Below are positions 42,900-52,358 of a stretch of 64,000 nt of DNA, piece after piece. The stretch is from JBBSOK01 sp965219125 (GTDB lineage: Bacteria; Bacteroidota; Bacteroidia; Flavobacteriales; Flavobacteriaceae). The stretch is from positions 1,922,001 to 1,986,000 of the forward strand of contig CBDCMO010000002.1 in NCBI GenBank assembly GCA_965219125.1, in the 5' to 3' direction. The stretch's first letter is position 1; each line of letters opens with the position of its first letter. A program made the position numbers and the translations under genes. The notes beneath the pieces are model-generated. The model ran no database searches. It was not told where the DNA came from and was given only the letters and a program-made list of their open reading frames with translations.

Positions 42900-43538
42900 A
42901 TGTTCCTCGAAAATACCGTTAACCAAAAAGAGCAATTCGGTTGGATTGAAGTTATTGCCGGCTCTATGTTTTCTGGCAAGACCGAAGAACTTATCCGAAG
43001 ATTAAAGCGTGCTCAATTTGCGCGGCAAAAAGTCGAAATTTTTAAACCTGCCATCGATACTCGTTATAACGAAGAAATGGTAGTAAGCCACGATAGTAAT
43101 GAAATAAGATCTACGCCCGTTCCTGCTGCGGCGAATATACCGATTTTGGCCGACAATTGTGATGTTGTTGGGATAGATGAAGCCCAATTTTTTGACGATG
43201 AAATAGTAAAAGTTTGCAACGATCTTGCCAACCGCGGCGTACGCGTAATTGTTGCGGGGCTCGATATGGATTATAAAGGTAACCCATTTGGACCAATGCC
43301 TGCGCTTATGGCAACTGCCGAATATGTCACCAAAGTACACGCCGTTTGTACGCGAACCGGCAATCTCGCAAATTACAGCTATCGAAAGGCAAAAAGTGAC
43401 GCTTTAGTTTTATTGGGCGAAACCGAAGAATATGAGCCATTAAGCCGCGCAGCCTATTTTAAAGCCGTTCTGCGCGAAAAGGTAAGTAAGATCGAGTTGA
43501 AAGATGCGGTTGAAATTACCCCAAAAAAGCAAGCCTAA
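42900..43538 (+). CDS. tdk: Thymidine kinase
   Basis: A 212-residue type II thymidine kinase of the salvage pathway, giving dTMP. Walker A is GSMFSGKT (residues 21-28), the catalytic Glu lies in VVGIDEAQFF and the lasso/thymidine contact in VAGLDMDYKGNPFGPMP. Most type II enzymes bind structural zinc with Cys residues; here only one is left (HAVCTRTG) and the C-terminal pair is replaced, as in several Bacteroidota. It abuts alr: its stop codon is directly followed by the alr ATG. Confidence 0.92.
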   Translation: MFLENTVNQKEQFGWIEVIAGSMFSGKTEELIRRLKRAQFARQKVEIFKPAIDTRYNEEMVVSHDSNEIRSTPVPAAANIPILADNCDVVGIDEAQFFDDEIVKVCNDLANRGVRVIVAGLDMDYKGNPFGPMPALMATAEYVTKVHAVCTRTGNLANYSYRKAKSDALVLLGETEEYEPLSRAAYFKAVLREKVSKIELKDAVEITPKKQA

Positions 43539-44648
43539 ATGCAGAAAGCTTCCGAAACTGTTTTAGAGATAAACCTAAACGCACTCGACCATAATTATAA
43601 CTATCTACGTTCAAAAATTAAGACCAAAACCAAACTTTTGGCGGTTGTTAAAGCTTTTGGCTACGGCAGCGAAAGTGTCGCAATTGCCCAAGAACTTGAA
43701 AAACTCAAAGTAGATTATTTTGCCGTTGCATATGCTGGCGAAGGTGTTACGCTTCGGGATAATCAAGTTCAAACTCCAATTTTGGTGCTTCATCCATTGC
43801 CCGTTAATTTTGAAATGATTGTTGAAAGATGTTTGGAGCCAAGCATTTATTCACTTAAAATGTTGAAGGAATTTATCGCATATTCGGAAGAAAATAAGCT
43901 TGAAAAATATCCAATCCATCTAAAATTTAATACAGGATTAAATAGATTGGGTTTTACTTCTGAAGATATTTCAGAAATCTTAAATCTGCTGAAAAACACA
44001 AAAAGCATTACAGTTAGGTCAATGCTTTCACATCTTGCAGCGACCGAAGATTTGAATGAACGAGAATACACGTTAAAGCAAATTTCACTTTTTAAAACCA
44101 TTTCAGACAAAATGATTGAAGGTTTAGGGTATCAACCAATCCTTCATATTTTAAATACTTCAGGTATTATCAACTATCCCGAAGCGCAATTCGATATGGT
44201 TAGAACAGGCATTGGTTTGTACGGTTTTGGGAATGATGCAGAAGAAAATAAAAAATTGATTCCTATTTCAACCCTAAAAACGGTAATTTCCCAAATTCAT
44301 CATATTAAAAAAGGGGAATCTGTTGGTTATAATCGCGCTTTTATAGCATCAGAAAATACCACAACTGCAACCTTGCCAATTGGCCACGCAGATGGAATTC
44401 CGCGTTCCTACGGAAAAGGTAAAGGTTGGGTAAGTATAAACGGGAAAAAAGCGCCAATTGTTGGGAACGTTTGTATGGATATGATTATGGTAAACATCAC
44501 AAATATAGATTGTGCAGAAGGTGATGAAGTAATCGTATTCGGAGAAAACCCAACAGCTGAAGAGCTTTCAAAACAAATTGGATCTATTCCGTACGAATTG
44601 CTCACAGCGGTTTCACAACGCATAAAAAGAGTGGTTTGCCGAAACTGA
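43539..44648 (+). CDS. alr: Alanine racemase
   Basis: A 369-residue PLP-dependent racemase making D-alanine for peptidoglycan. The PLP lysine is Lys38 in LLAVVKAFGYGS, and the opposite-side Tyr is in VGYNRAF. Other conserved parts are MVRTGIGLYGF and GNVCMDMIMV. It starts with no gap after tdk, so the two are translationally coupled. Free-standing, not fused to MurF as in some Bacteroidota. Confidence 0.93.
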   Translation: MQKASETVLEINLNALDHNYNYLRSKIKTKTKLLAVVKAFGYGSESVAIAQELEKLKVDYFAVAYAGEGVTLRDNQVQTPILVLHPLPVNFEMIVERCLEPSIYSLKMLKEFIAYSEENKLEKYPIHLKFNTGLNRLGFTSEDISEILNLLKNTKSITVRSMLSHLAATEDLNEREYTLKQISLFKTISDKMIEGLGYQPILHILNTSGIINYPEAQFDMVRTGIGLYGFGNDAEENKKLIPISTLKTVISQIHHIKKGESVGYNRAFIASENTTTATLPIGHADGIPRSYGKGKGWVSINGKKAPIVGNVCMDMIMVNITNIDCAEGDEVIVFGENPTAEELSKQIGSIPYELLTAVSQRIKRVVCRN

Positions 44649-44714
44649 TGGTAAAAAATAAATTGTTGCTTATTTTTTCATAAATTCGTACTAATAACCC
44701 CTAACTAACTAGAT

Positions 44715-45125
44715 ATGCTTAAAGAATTCAAAAATTTTATAATGACAGGCAATGTAATAGATCTTGCCATAGCCGTTATTTTGGCAGGTGCCGTTGGCCT
44801 TGTTGTAAATGGTTTTGTCACCGATATCATGATGCCAATAGTTGGTCACTTTTCCGGTGGAGTAGATTTTGCCGATATGAAAGTAATATTAGATCCGGCA
44901 GTGCTAGCTGCCGACGGCACAGTTGCAACGCCAGAAAATGCCATAATGTATGGAAAATGGATTAATGCACTTATCAATTTGGTAATTGTTGGTTTTGTCT
45001 TATTTATAATTGTAAAAGCATACAACAAAACTAAAAAGAAACAAGTTGAAGCGCCTGCCGCGCCAGCCGGCCCAACGCAAGAACAGTTGCTAATGGAAAT
45101 TAGAGACGAGCTTCGTAAAAAATAA
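44715..45125 (+). CDS. mscL: Large-conductance mechanosensitive channel
   Basis: A 136-residue inner-membrane channel that opens under membrane tension to release solutes at hypo-osmotic shock. The N-terminal helix and TM1 are FKNFIMTGNVIDLAIAVILAGAVG, followed by a periplasmic loop, TM2 (INALINLVIVGFVLFIIVKA) and the cytoplasmic helix bundle. Gly-rich pore-lining residues in TM1 are conserved. It is followed by two terminators. Confidence 0.94.
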   Translation: MLKEFKNFIMTGNVIDLAIAVILAGAVGLVVNGFVTDIMMPIVGHFSGGVDFADMKVILDPAVLAADGTVATPENAIMYGKWINALINLVIVGFVLFIIVKAYNKTKKKQVEAPAAPAGPTQEQLLMEIRDELRKK

Positions 45126-45133
45126 CCCCTTAA

Positions 45134-45177
45134 ACTCAGTAATCTATTCAAGAGTAAAGGTTACTGAGTGATTTTTA
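45134..45177 (+). terminator. Terminator after mscL
   Basis: ACTCAGTAATC (45134-45144) pairs with GGTTACTGAGT (45159-45169), 11 bp with one G-U pair, followed by a short T run. Confidence 0.8.
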
Positions 45178-45244
45178 TAAAATGCTTTTAGCCTTTTATA
45201 AAAATTGTACCGAAGTACCGCTGCATTACATATTTACTAACTTA

Positions 45245-45281
45245 AACCCTCAAAAGCAATCGCTAGCGAGGGTTCTTTTTT
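45245..45281 (+). terminator. Second terminator before asd
   Basis: AACCCTC (45245-45251) pairs with GAGGGTT (45268-45274) followed by C and seven T. It lies in the mscL-asd gap; its position relative to the first hairpin suggests tandem termination. Confidence 0.75.
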
Positions 45282-45341
45282 TGAATTTCAAAATCTAGTC
45301 ACAATCAATTTATTTATTATTTATTTCAAATCGATAATGAT

Positions 45342-45349
45342 TATTTTTG
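45342..45349 (+). promoter_or_regulatory. -7 promoter element for asd
   Basis: TATTTTTG, an exact TAnnTTTG match, 55 bases before the asd ATG. No clear -33 element. Confidence 0.45.
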
Positions 45350-45403
45350 CGCTTTGAATAATTTAGATCATAATCTATCAATTTCTAACTAAAATTTAAT
45401 TGA

Positions 45404-46393
45404 ATGAAATTAGCAGTTGTAGGCGCCACAGGAATGGTTGGTGAAGTAATGTTGACGTTACTGGCAGAAAGAAATTTCGAAATGGACGAGCTTTTATTGG
45501 TTGCCTCAGAAAATTCGGTTGGTAAAAAAATTGCTTTCAAAGATAAAGAGCTTACCGTAATTGGTTTGGAAAAAGCGGTTTTAGCCAAACCAGACATTGC
45601 AATATTTTCTGCCGGAGGTGATGTTTCTTTGGAATGGGCGCCAAAATTTGCAGCTGCAGGAACAACCGTAATTGACAACAGTTCAGCTTGGAGAATGGAC
45701 GCCGATAAAAAGTTGATTGTTCCAGAAATTAATGCAAACCTACTAACCAAAAATGACAAGATAATTGCCAACCCAAATTGCTCAACCATTCAACTTGTTA
45801 TGTGTTTGGCGCCTTTGCACAAAAAATATAAAATGCGAAGGGTTATCGTTTCAACATACCAATCAGTTTCCGGTACTGGCGTAAAAGCAGTAAGACAATT
45901 GGAAAACGAAATTGCCGGTATAAAAGGCGAAATGGCATATCCGTATCCAATCTTCAAAAATGCACTGCCGCATTGTGATTCATTTTCTGAAAATGGGTAC
46001 ACCAAAGAAGAATTGAAACTTTCGCGCGAGCCACAAAAAATATTGGATGACCGCACTTTTTCAATTTCAGCAACAGCAGTGCGCATTCCAACCGCTGGCG
46101 GACATAGCGAATCTGTGAATGTAGAGTTTCATAATGATTTCGATTTAAGTGATATCAGAAAAACACTTAATGAAACGCCGGGCGTGACCGTGCAGGATAA
46201 TCCAGACACAAATACCTATCCAATGCCAATTTACGCTCATAATAAAGATGAGGTTTTTGTTGGCAGAATCCGCCGAGATTTAAGCCAACCAAATACGTTA
46301 AATATGTGGATTGTTAGTGACAACCTTCGTAAAGGTGCTGCTACAAACGCTATTCAAATAGCTGAATATCTTGTGAAAAATAAGATAGTATAA
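45404..46393 (+). CDS. asd: Aspartate-semialdehyde dehydrogenase
   Basis: A 329-residue NADPH-dependent enzyme of the aspartate pathway (lysine, threonine, methionine and diaminopimelate synthesis). The Rossmann motif is VVGATGMVGEV at the N-terminus; the active-site Cys is Cys126 (ANPNCSTIQ) with the catalytic His in AGGHSESVNVE. Length and motif spacing match the Gram-positive/Bacteroidota type. Alone in its unit, behind a promoter element. Confidence 0.95.
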   Translation: MKLAVVGATGMVGEVMLTLLAERNFEMDELLLVASENSVGKKIAFKDKELTVIGLEKAVLAKPDIAIFSAGGDVSLEWAPKFAAAGTTVIDNSSAWRMDADKKLIVPEINANLLTKNDKIIANPNCSTIQLVMCLAPLHKKYKMRRVIVSTYQSVSGTGVKAVRQLENEIAGIKGEMAYPYPIFKNALPHCDSFSENGYTKEELKLSREPQKILDDRTFSISATAVRIPTAGGHSESVNVEFHNDFDLSDIRKTLNETPGVTVQDNPDTNTYPMPIYAHNKDEVFVGRIRRDLSQPNTLNMWIVSDNLRKGAATNAIQIAEYLVKNKIV

Positions 46394-46554
46394 TTTTCAG
46401 TAGTTTCGGATTATATTTAGAATCGTATTGAATTCGATATTATAGCTTGCTTACGGTTTATTCTAATAAATAAAAAAGCATCTCAATATCAATCGTTTGG
46501 TTAACGGTTTTCTTTTTTTAACTATCTTTAAACTGAAACCTAAACTACACTAAT

Positions 46555-46932
46555 ATGAATTCAACTTTTACTACAATCCTACGATATTTATTGGCCATTG
46601 GCCTATTAGTTTTTGGACTCAACAAATTTATCGGTTTTATGCCTGCGCCGGTAATGCCAGAAGATGCCACCAATTTTATGAATTCTTTACAGGCAAGCGG
46701 CTATATGCTTTATGTAGTTGGTGCTCTCGAAATTTTCGTAGCACTGCTTTTGCTGCTCAACAAATGGGTGCCTTTTGCGCTGTTATTATTAGCTCCAATT
46801 TCAGTAAATATTGTACTTTTCCATTTATTTTTAGATGTGTCGGATATTTGGGGAGCATTGGTAATCGCGATTTTAAACATCGTTTTAATCTATAAACATT
46901 GGAGAGTTTATAAACCTTTGTTTCGAAAATAG
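46555..46932 (+). CDS. DoxX-like membrane protein
   Basis: A 125-residue protein with four hydrophobic helices (ILRYLLAIGLLVFGLNKFIGF, YMLYVVGALEIFVALLLLL, FALLLLAPISVNIVLFHLFL, GALVIAILNIVLIY). This matches the DoxX-like fold; no function can be given. A near-consensus -7 element (TATCTTTA, 46524-46531) precedes it. Confidence 0.78.
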   Translation: MNSTFTTILRYLLAIGLLVFGLNKFIGFMPAPVMPEDATNFMNSLQASGYMLYVVGALEIFVALLLLLNKWVPFALLLLAPISVNIVLFHLFLDVSDIWGALVIAILNIVLIYKHWRVYKPLFRK

Positions 46933-47011
46933 CTGAAAAGTAATTTCAAGAGATTTCTCGATTTTTAATGAATCGGCAATTTCTTATTTGAATCAATATA
47001 AAATTAATTTT

Positions 47012-49165
47012 ATGAAAAAAAGTATCGCAACATTTATGATTGTTCTTTCAATTACTGCAGTTTCATCACAAAATAACGTTGACCTTACATATCCAAACGC
47101 CAAAAAAGGTGATCAAATAGACAACTATTTTGGAGAAAAAGTGGCAGATCCGTATCGGTGGATGGAAGATGATCGTAGCGCGGATACCGAAAACTGGGTG
47201 AAGGAAGAAAATAAACGTACCTATTCGTATTTAGAAAAAATTCCATTTAGACAGGCTTTGAAAGATAGATTATCAAAACTTTGGAATTATGAAAAAGTTG
47301 GTGCTCCTTTTATTGAAGGGAATTATACTTATTTCTACAAAAATGATGGACTCCAAAATCAGTATGTGATTTATCGCTATAAGAATGGTGCAGCTCCCAA
47401 ATCTGCTGAAATTTTCTTAGATCCAAATACGTTTAAGGAAGACGGCACAATATCATTGGGCGGATTAGATTTTTCTGAAGATGGAAGTTTAGCCGCATAT
47501 TCAATTTCGGAAGGTGGCAGCGATTGGCGCAAAGCCCTTGTTATGAATGTTGAAACTAAAAAAGTAATTGAAGATACGCTAAAAGACTTAAAATTCAGTA
47601 GTATTTCTTGGAAGGGAAATGATGGTTTTTATTATTCAAGTTATGACAAACCAAAAGGAAGTGAACTCTCGGCAAAAACAGATCAACACAAATTATTTTA
47701 TCACAAACTTGGAACAAAACAAACAACGGACAAACTTATATATGGCGGCACCGAAGCTGAAAAACATCGGTATGTTGGTGGGAGTGTTTCCGAAGACAAT
47801 AGATATTTACAAATTACCGCGAGCACTTCAACAACGGGAAATAAGTTGTTTATTAAAGATTTATCAAAACCTGATAGCCCGCTAATTACAATTCTTGATA
47901 ATACAGATAGCAATTCTTATATAATTGATAATGTTGGGACAAAATTATTTATAGTAACTAATAGGAATGCACCAAACCAGAAAATTGTAACTGTTGATGC
48001 TGCAAACCCAACTCCAGAAAATTGGGTAGATTTTATTCCGGAAACAGAAAATGTTTTAAGCCCATCAACTGGCGGCGGCTATTTTTTTACCGAATATATG
48101 GTAGATGCTGTCTCAAAGGTTTATCAATATGATTACAGCGGAAAACAAGTTAGGGAAATTACGTTGCCGGATATTGGTAGCGGAGGAGGTTTTGGTGCTA
48201 AAAAAGAGGATAAAATTCTTTATTATTCTTTCACCAACTATATTATTCCAGGCAGTATATACAAATATGATATTGAAAAAGGAACTTCAGAATTGTACGT
48301 TAAGCCAGAAATAGATTTCAATCCAGACAATTATGAAAGCAAACAGATTTTTTATAATTCAAAAGATGGAACAAAAATACCAATGATTATAACCTATAAA
48401 AAAGGCTTGAAACTTGATGGGAAAAATCCAACAATCCTTTACGGTTACGGCGGTTTCAACATAAGTTTGCAACCAAGTTTTAGCATTACCAATGCCGTTT
48501 GGATGGAGCAAGGCGGTGTTTATGCGGTGCCAAATTTACGCGGTGGTGGCGAGTACGGTGAGAAATGGCACAATGCTGGCATAAAAATGAAAAAGCAAAA
48601 TGTGTTTGACGATTTTATTGCGGCAGCACAATATTTAATTGATAATAAATATACATCTAGCAACTATTTAGCTATTCGTGGCGGCTCGAACGGCGGACTT
48701 TTAGTTGGAGCCGTTATGACTCAAAGACCAGATTTAATGAAAGTAGCCTTACCAGCAGTTGGTGTAATGGATATGTTGCGATACCACACATTTACAGCTG
48801 GCGCAGGTTGGGCGTACGATTATGGCACAGCCGAAGATAGCAAAGAAATGTTTGATTATTTACTGGCTTATTCGCCCGTACAAAATGTAAAAGAAGGCGT
48901 AAAATATCCTGCAACATTAGTAACAACAGGAGATCACGATGATAGAGTTGTGCCCGCACATAGTTTTAAATTTGCAGCCCAACTTCAAGCAAAGCAAAGT
49001 GGCACAAATCCAGTTTTGATTAGAATTGAAACCGACGCAGGTCACGGCGCGGGAACACCAATTAGCAAAACAATAGACCAAACCGCAGATATTTTTGGTT
49101 TTACACTTTATAATATGGGGTTTAAAGAATTGCCAAATACTATGAAAACTATGTCTAAAAAATAA
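47012..49165 (+). CDS. Prolyl oligopeptidase family peptidase (S9A)
   Basis: A 717-residue exported serine peptidase cutting after proline in peptides. The start at 47012 gives a signal peptide (MKKSIATFMIVLSITAVSSQ); the frame is open upstream from a TTG at 46988. The N-terminal region is the beta-propeller lid (VADPYRWMEDDRS near the start is an S9A hallmark). The catalytic domain carries YGYGGFNIS, the Ser in RGGSNGGLLVGAV, Asp in GDHDDRVVP and His in DAGHGAGTP. It probably acts in the periplasm. A strong terminator follows. Confidence 0.92.
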   Translation: MKKSIATFMIVLSITAVSSQNNVDLTYPNAKKGDQIDNYFGEKVADPYRWMEDDRSADTENWVKEENKRTYSYLEKIPFRQALKDRLSKLWNYEKVGAPFIEGNYTYFYKNDGLQNQYVIYRYKNGAAPKSAEIFLDPNTFKEDGTISLGGLDFSEDGSLAAYSISEGGSDWRKALVMNVETKKVIEDTLKDLKFSSISWKGNDGFYYSSYDKPKGSELSAKTDQHKLFYHKLGTKQTTDKLIYGGTEAEKHRYVGGSVSEDNRYLQITASTSTTGNKLFIKDLSKPDSPLITILDNTDSNSYIIDNVGTKLFIVTNRNAPNQKIVTVDAANPTPENWVDFIPETENVLSPSTGGGYFFTEYMVDAVSKVYQYDYSGKQVREITLPDIGSGGGFGAKKEDKILYYSFTNYIIPGSIYKYDIEKGTSELYVKPEIDFNPDNYESKQIFYNSKDGTKIPMIITYKKGLKLDGKNPTILYGYGGFNISLQPSFSITNAVWMEQGGVYAVPNLRGGGEYGEKWHNAGIKMKKQNVFDDFIAAAQYLIDNKYTSSNYLAIRGGSNGGLLVGAVMTQRPDLMKVALPAVGVMDMLRYHTFTAGAGWAYDYGTAEDSKEMFDYLLAYSPVQNVKEGVKYPATLVTTGDHDDRVVPAHSFKFAAQLQAKQSGTNPVLIRIETDAGHGAGTPISKTIDQTADIFGFTLYNMGFKELPNTMKTMSKK

Positions 49166-49188
49166 TCGTTTAATTTTATAGTTATCTT

Positions 49189-49219
49189 AAAAACCTTCAG
49201 CCAAATACTGAAGGTTTTT
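49189..49219 (+). terminator. Terminator after the prolyl oligopeptidase gene
   Basis: A perfect 12-bp stem: AAAAACCTTCAG (49189-49200) and CTGAAGGTTTTT (49208-49219) with a 7-base loop. Confidence 0.88.
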
Positions 49220-49253
49220 AAGTTTGAAATGATTGTTGTATAAATTTTAAAAT

Positions 49254-50195
49254 ATGCTCCAAGTAAATTTTCATTCCTTTTCTTATTCCAAAGAAACCAT
49301 TTTGAAGGATATTCAATTTTCGCTGAAAGCTGGCGAGCATCTTTCAATATTGGGCGAAAGTGGCTGTGGAAAATCTACACTTTTACACCTTATTTATGGG
49401 TTACTTCATTTAGAAAATGGCGAAATAAGTTATAGCGGCAAGCAACTTTTAGGGCCAACAAAAGCATTAATTCCAGGCGAAAAATTTATGAAATTAGTAG
49501 CTCAGGACTTTAATCTTATGCCTTTTAGCACGGTTGCTGAAAATATTAGCAGCCATCTTACCGGCTTAAATAAAGAGGAAGATACACTTAGAATTGCCAA
49601 ATTATTAAAAGCAGTTAATCTTGAAAATTTTGAAAATAAATTAGTGAAAACATTAAGCGGTGGACAAAAACAACGAACTGCGCTTGCAAAAGCCTTGGCA
49701 CAAAAGCCAGAAATTTTGCTTTTGGATGAGCCTTTCAGCAATATTGATGCTTTTCAAAAAAATAAATTGCGCCGTTCTATCTATTCTTATTTGAAGCAAA
49801 ACAATATTTCTTGCATCACCGCCACTCACGATAGTGAAGAGGCTTTGGCTTTTTCTGATAAGATTTGTATGTTGAAAAACGGTAAAATACTGAAATATGG
49901 AAGTGCGCAGGAAGTTTATGAAAATGCATCAACTGAATATGAATTGGGTTTTTTCGGAGAAGTAACGAATTTGCCAAAAGATATTTTTTCTTCGGAAGAA
50001 ATGCTGCTTTTACCGCATCAATTAGAAATTTCCAAAGAAGAAACTCCTCTTTATGTTCAGGTTTCAAATAGTTATTTTAAAGGAGATGATTATTTAATTG
50101 AAGCAAAATTAGAAGGGAATACAATCTTTTTTAAAAATTCAGAATCAATAGAAACTGGCAAATTTATTTATTTAAAGAAAAGGGCTGAAAATTAA
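49254..50195 (+). CDS. Orphan ABC transporter ATPase
   Basis: A 313-residue ABC ATPase. Walker A is GESGCGKST, the Q-loop VAQDFNLMPF, the signature LSGGQKQRTALAKA, Walker B ILLLDEPFSNID and the switch His in TATHDSEEAL. The C-terminal 90 residues (from FFGEVTNLP) resemble a TOBE-like regulatory domain, as in iron(III)- or polyamine-type importers. No permease or binding protein lies beside it, so it must work with subunits encoded elsewhere or has another role. It follows a strong terminator. Confidence 0.83.
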   Translation: MLQVNFHSFSYSKETILKDIQFSLKAGEHLSILGESGCGKSTLLHLIYGLLHLENGEISYSGKQLLGPTKALIPGEKFMKLVAQDFNLMPFSTVAENISSHLTGLNKEEDTLRIAKLLKAVNLENFENKLVKTLSGGQKQRTALAKALAQKPEILLLDEPFSNIDAFQKNKLRRSIYSYLKQNNISCITATHDSEEALAFSDKICMLKNGKILKYGSAQEVYENASTEYELGFFGEVTNLPKDIFSSEEMLLLPHQLEISKEETPLYVQVSNSYFKGDDYLIEAKLEGNTIFFKNSESIETGKFIYLKKRAEN

Positions 50196-50233
50196 TTTCA
50201 GCCGAAAAAAAAGCTACAATTTGGACTATCCAA

Positions 50234-51232
50234 TTAAAATACCTTCACAATCATCTTCCCTTTATTTTTGCCTTCAAAAAGATCTAAAAAAGCTTGCGGT
50301 ATTTCATCAAAACCTTCAACTACGGTTTCTAAATACTCTAACTTATCCGCTTCCATCCAAGCTGCCAATTGCTTTTGTGCGGGACCAAAATCCTTAACAT
50401 AATCGCGAACCGTAAAGCCTTGCATCAAAATACTTTTTTTGATTAAGGTAGTTTCAACACGCGGACCCGTTGGTATTTCTTTGCTATTGTAAAGTGAAAT
50501 TGCGCCACAATTTATAACGCGTCCAAATTTATTCATATTCGCCAAGGCAGCATCTAAAATTGCGCCACCTACATTGTCGTAATAAAAATCAACACCATCG
50601 GGACACGCTTCCTTTATTGCTTTTCGTATATCACATGTAGTTTTATAATTTATGGTGGCGTCAAAACCAAATTTTTCTTCAAGGCGTTCGGTTTTTTCGT
50701 CAGTGCCTGCAATTCCTACAATCTTACACCCTTTTATTTTGCCAATTTGGCCTACAATGCTACCAACTGCACCGGCAGCACCAGAAACCAATAATGTTTC
50801 GCCCTTTTCCAATTTGCCTATTTTTTCCAAACCTAAATAAGCCGTGATTCCGGTTAAGCCCAAAACGCCCAAATATGCTTTTAAAGGCGCTTTTTCACCA
50901 TCAACTTTATTCAAACCTTTTCCGTCGGAAGTATGAAATTCCTTCCACTGCAACATGCCATTTACAAAATCGCCTTTTTCAAAATTAGAATTTTTGCTCT
51001 CAATAACTTCAGCAATTATGGCAGATTCCATAGGCTTACCAACTTCAAAAGGTGCAATATAACTTTTCTCATCTCGCATTCTTCCGCGCAAATATGGGTC
51101 TACCGAAACATATTTAGACTTTAAAAGCATTTCACCATCTTTCGGTTTTGGTTTTTCTTCTTCCTTAAATTCGAAATTATCTAATGTTGGCATTCCTTTT
51201 GGACGACTTTTAAGTAGAATTATTTTATTCAT
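50234..51232 (-). CDS. NADP-dependent oxidoreductase (MDR superfamily)
   Basis: A 332-residue zinc-independent medium-chain reductase close to the leukotriene B4 dehydrogenase/prostaglandin reductase branch. Family features: YVSVDPYLRGRM in the N-terminal domain, the cofactor motif VSGAAGAVGSIVGQIG, and CGAISLYN near the C-terminus. These enzymes reduce the double bond of alpha,beta-unsaturated ketones and aldehydes with NADPH; the physiological substrate here is not known. It is convergent with the orphan ABC gene. Confidence 0.87.
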   Translation of the reverse strand: MNKIILLKSRPKGMPTLDNFEFKEEEKPKPKDGEMLLKSKYVSVDPYLRGRMRDEKSYIAPFEVGKPMESAIIAEVIESKNSNFEKGDFVNGMLQWKEFHTSDGKGLNKVDGEKAPLKAYLGVLGLTGITAYLGLEKIGKLEKGETLLVSGAAGAVGSIVGQIGKIKGCKIVGIAGTDEKTERLEEKFGFDATINYKTTCDIRKAIKEACPDGVDFYYDNVGGAILDAALANMNKFGRVINCGAISLYNSKEIPTGPRVETTLIKKSILMQGFTVRDYVKDFGPAQKQLAAWMEADKLEYLETVVEGFDEIPQAFLDLFEGKNKGKMIVKVF

Positions 51233-51363
51233 CTATTAAATTTTAATTTAAAATTAGTGGAAAACTATCGCATTTAAAAGAAATTTAAACCTTGATAGTT
51301 GTCTTTTAAAAAAACATTAACGAAAGAGAAAAAAATAAGTATATCTTTAAGAAAAACAAAGGT

Positions 51364-51894
51364 ATGAACTGGGATTATTTTAATAAAGATTTTACGCTGG
51401 ATAATTTGTTTTCGGTGTTGTTTGGCACAATTGTTATTTATATCGCCATTATTTTATACACCCGCATTTTTGGGCTTAAAAGTTTCAGTAAAATGACGGG
51501 GTTCGATTTTGTTAATACAGTTGCCATCGGTAATCTGCTCGCAATGAGTATTGGCACGGGCAATCCTAAATTGCTATTGGGGATTGTTATAATTGGTGTC
51601 TTATATTTATTAAATTATCTTATATCATTGCTTCAGTTTAAAAGTAATGGGGCAAGAGATTTATTGGATAATTCGCCAGTTTTATTAATGTTGGGCGAGA
51701 ATATGATTGAAGAAAATATGAAAAAGTGTAGGATTACTAAAGATGAACTTCGCAGTAAATTGCGAGAGGCAAATGTTATCAGACTAAGTCAAGTAAAGGC
51801 CGTAATTCTTGAAACTACAGGTGATGTAAGTGTACTTCACAGTGATGAGAATATTGAAGTTGAAGATTTTTTGCTTGAAAACGTAAAAAAATAA
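51364..51894 (+). CDS. DUF421-family membrane protein (YetF-like)
   Basis: A 176-residue protein with three N-terminal membrane helices (VLFGTIVIYIAIILYTRIFGLKS, FVNTVAIGNLLAMSIG, LLLGIVIIGVLYLLNYLI) and a cytoplasmic alpha/beta domain that starts DNSPVLLMLGENMIEENM and includes ITKDELRSKLREANV. This is the YetF/DUF421 architecture; the function is unknown. A near-consensus -7 element (TATCTTTA, 51342-51349) lies 14 bases before the ATG. Confidence 0.83.
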   Translation: MNWDYFNKDFTLDNLFSVLFGTIVIYIAIILYTRIFGLKSFSKMTGFDFVNTVAIGNLLAMSIGTGNPKLLLGIVIIGVLYLLNYLISLLQFKSNGARDLLDNSPVLLMLGENMIEENMKKCRITKDELRSKLREANVIRLSQVKAVILETTGDVSVLHSDENIEVEDFLLENVKK

Positions 51895-51899
51895 AAGAC

Positions 51900-52358
51900 T
51901 TATTTCACTGCCAAAATTTTATAATCTTTTCCATTAAAATTAAAATCTTCATCCTTTTTCTTTCCAGAAAGCACCAATCCAATTGGCGAATTTAAAGCTA
52001 CACAAATAAAGTTATTCGCCGCAATTGTAACAGTGCCAATAGAAAGGCTCAAAAAATAAGTGCCGTTATTGGTATGAGCCAAACTGCCCAAACGGATATA
52101 ATCTGACTTTGCAGTTACATCAATTTTTTTGACTATGGCAATCACGTTTTCCACTTCAGAAAGTTGTTTTCCGGCATTTTCACGGTCTATTTGTAACATT
52201 GCGCGGCCAGTTTCGTGTTTATCGCCGCTACTGCTTTTACTTTCTTCCAACAACGATTCTTCAATATCTGCAATGGTTTGCTTAATTTTTGATTGCCTTT
52301 TTGTTACTTGGCTATTTATTTCTTGCAGAAGGGTTGTCTTAATTTCTAACGTTGTCAT
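51900..52358 (-). CDS. GreA/GreB-like protein
   Basis: A 152-residue protein whose N-terminal half is a helical hairpin (LEIKTTLLQEINSQV to about residue 75) with SSSGDKHETGRAM, similar in position to the loop of transcription cleavage factors GreA/GreB. The C-terminal part resembles their FKBP-like domain (IGTVTIAANNFICVALNSPIG). Such proteins are sometimes annotated as 3-oxoacyl-ACP synthase, which the sequence does not support. No direct evidence for RNA polymerase binding. The ATG overlaps the mtgA stop by four bases (ATGA), so the two are coupled. Confidence 0.65.
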   Translation of the reverse strand: MTTLEIKTTLLQEINSQVTKRQSKIKQTIADIEESLLEESKSSSGDKHETGRAMLQIDRENAGKQLSEVENVIAIVKKIDVTAKSDYIRLGSLAHTNNGTYFLSLSIGTVTIAANNFICVALNSPIGLVLSGKKKDEDFNFNGKDYKILAVK

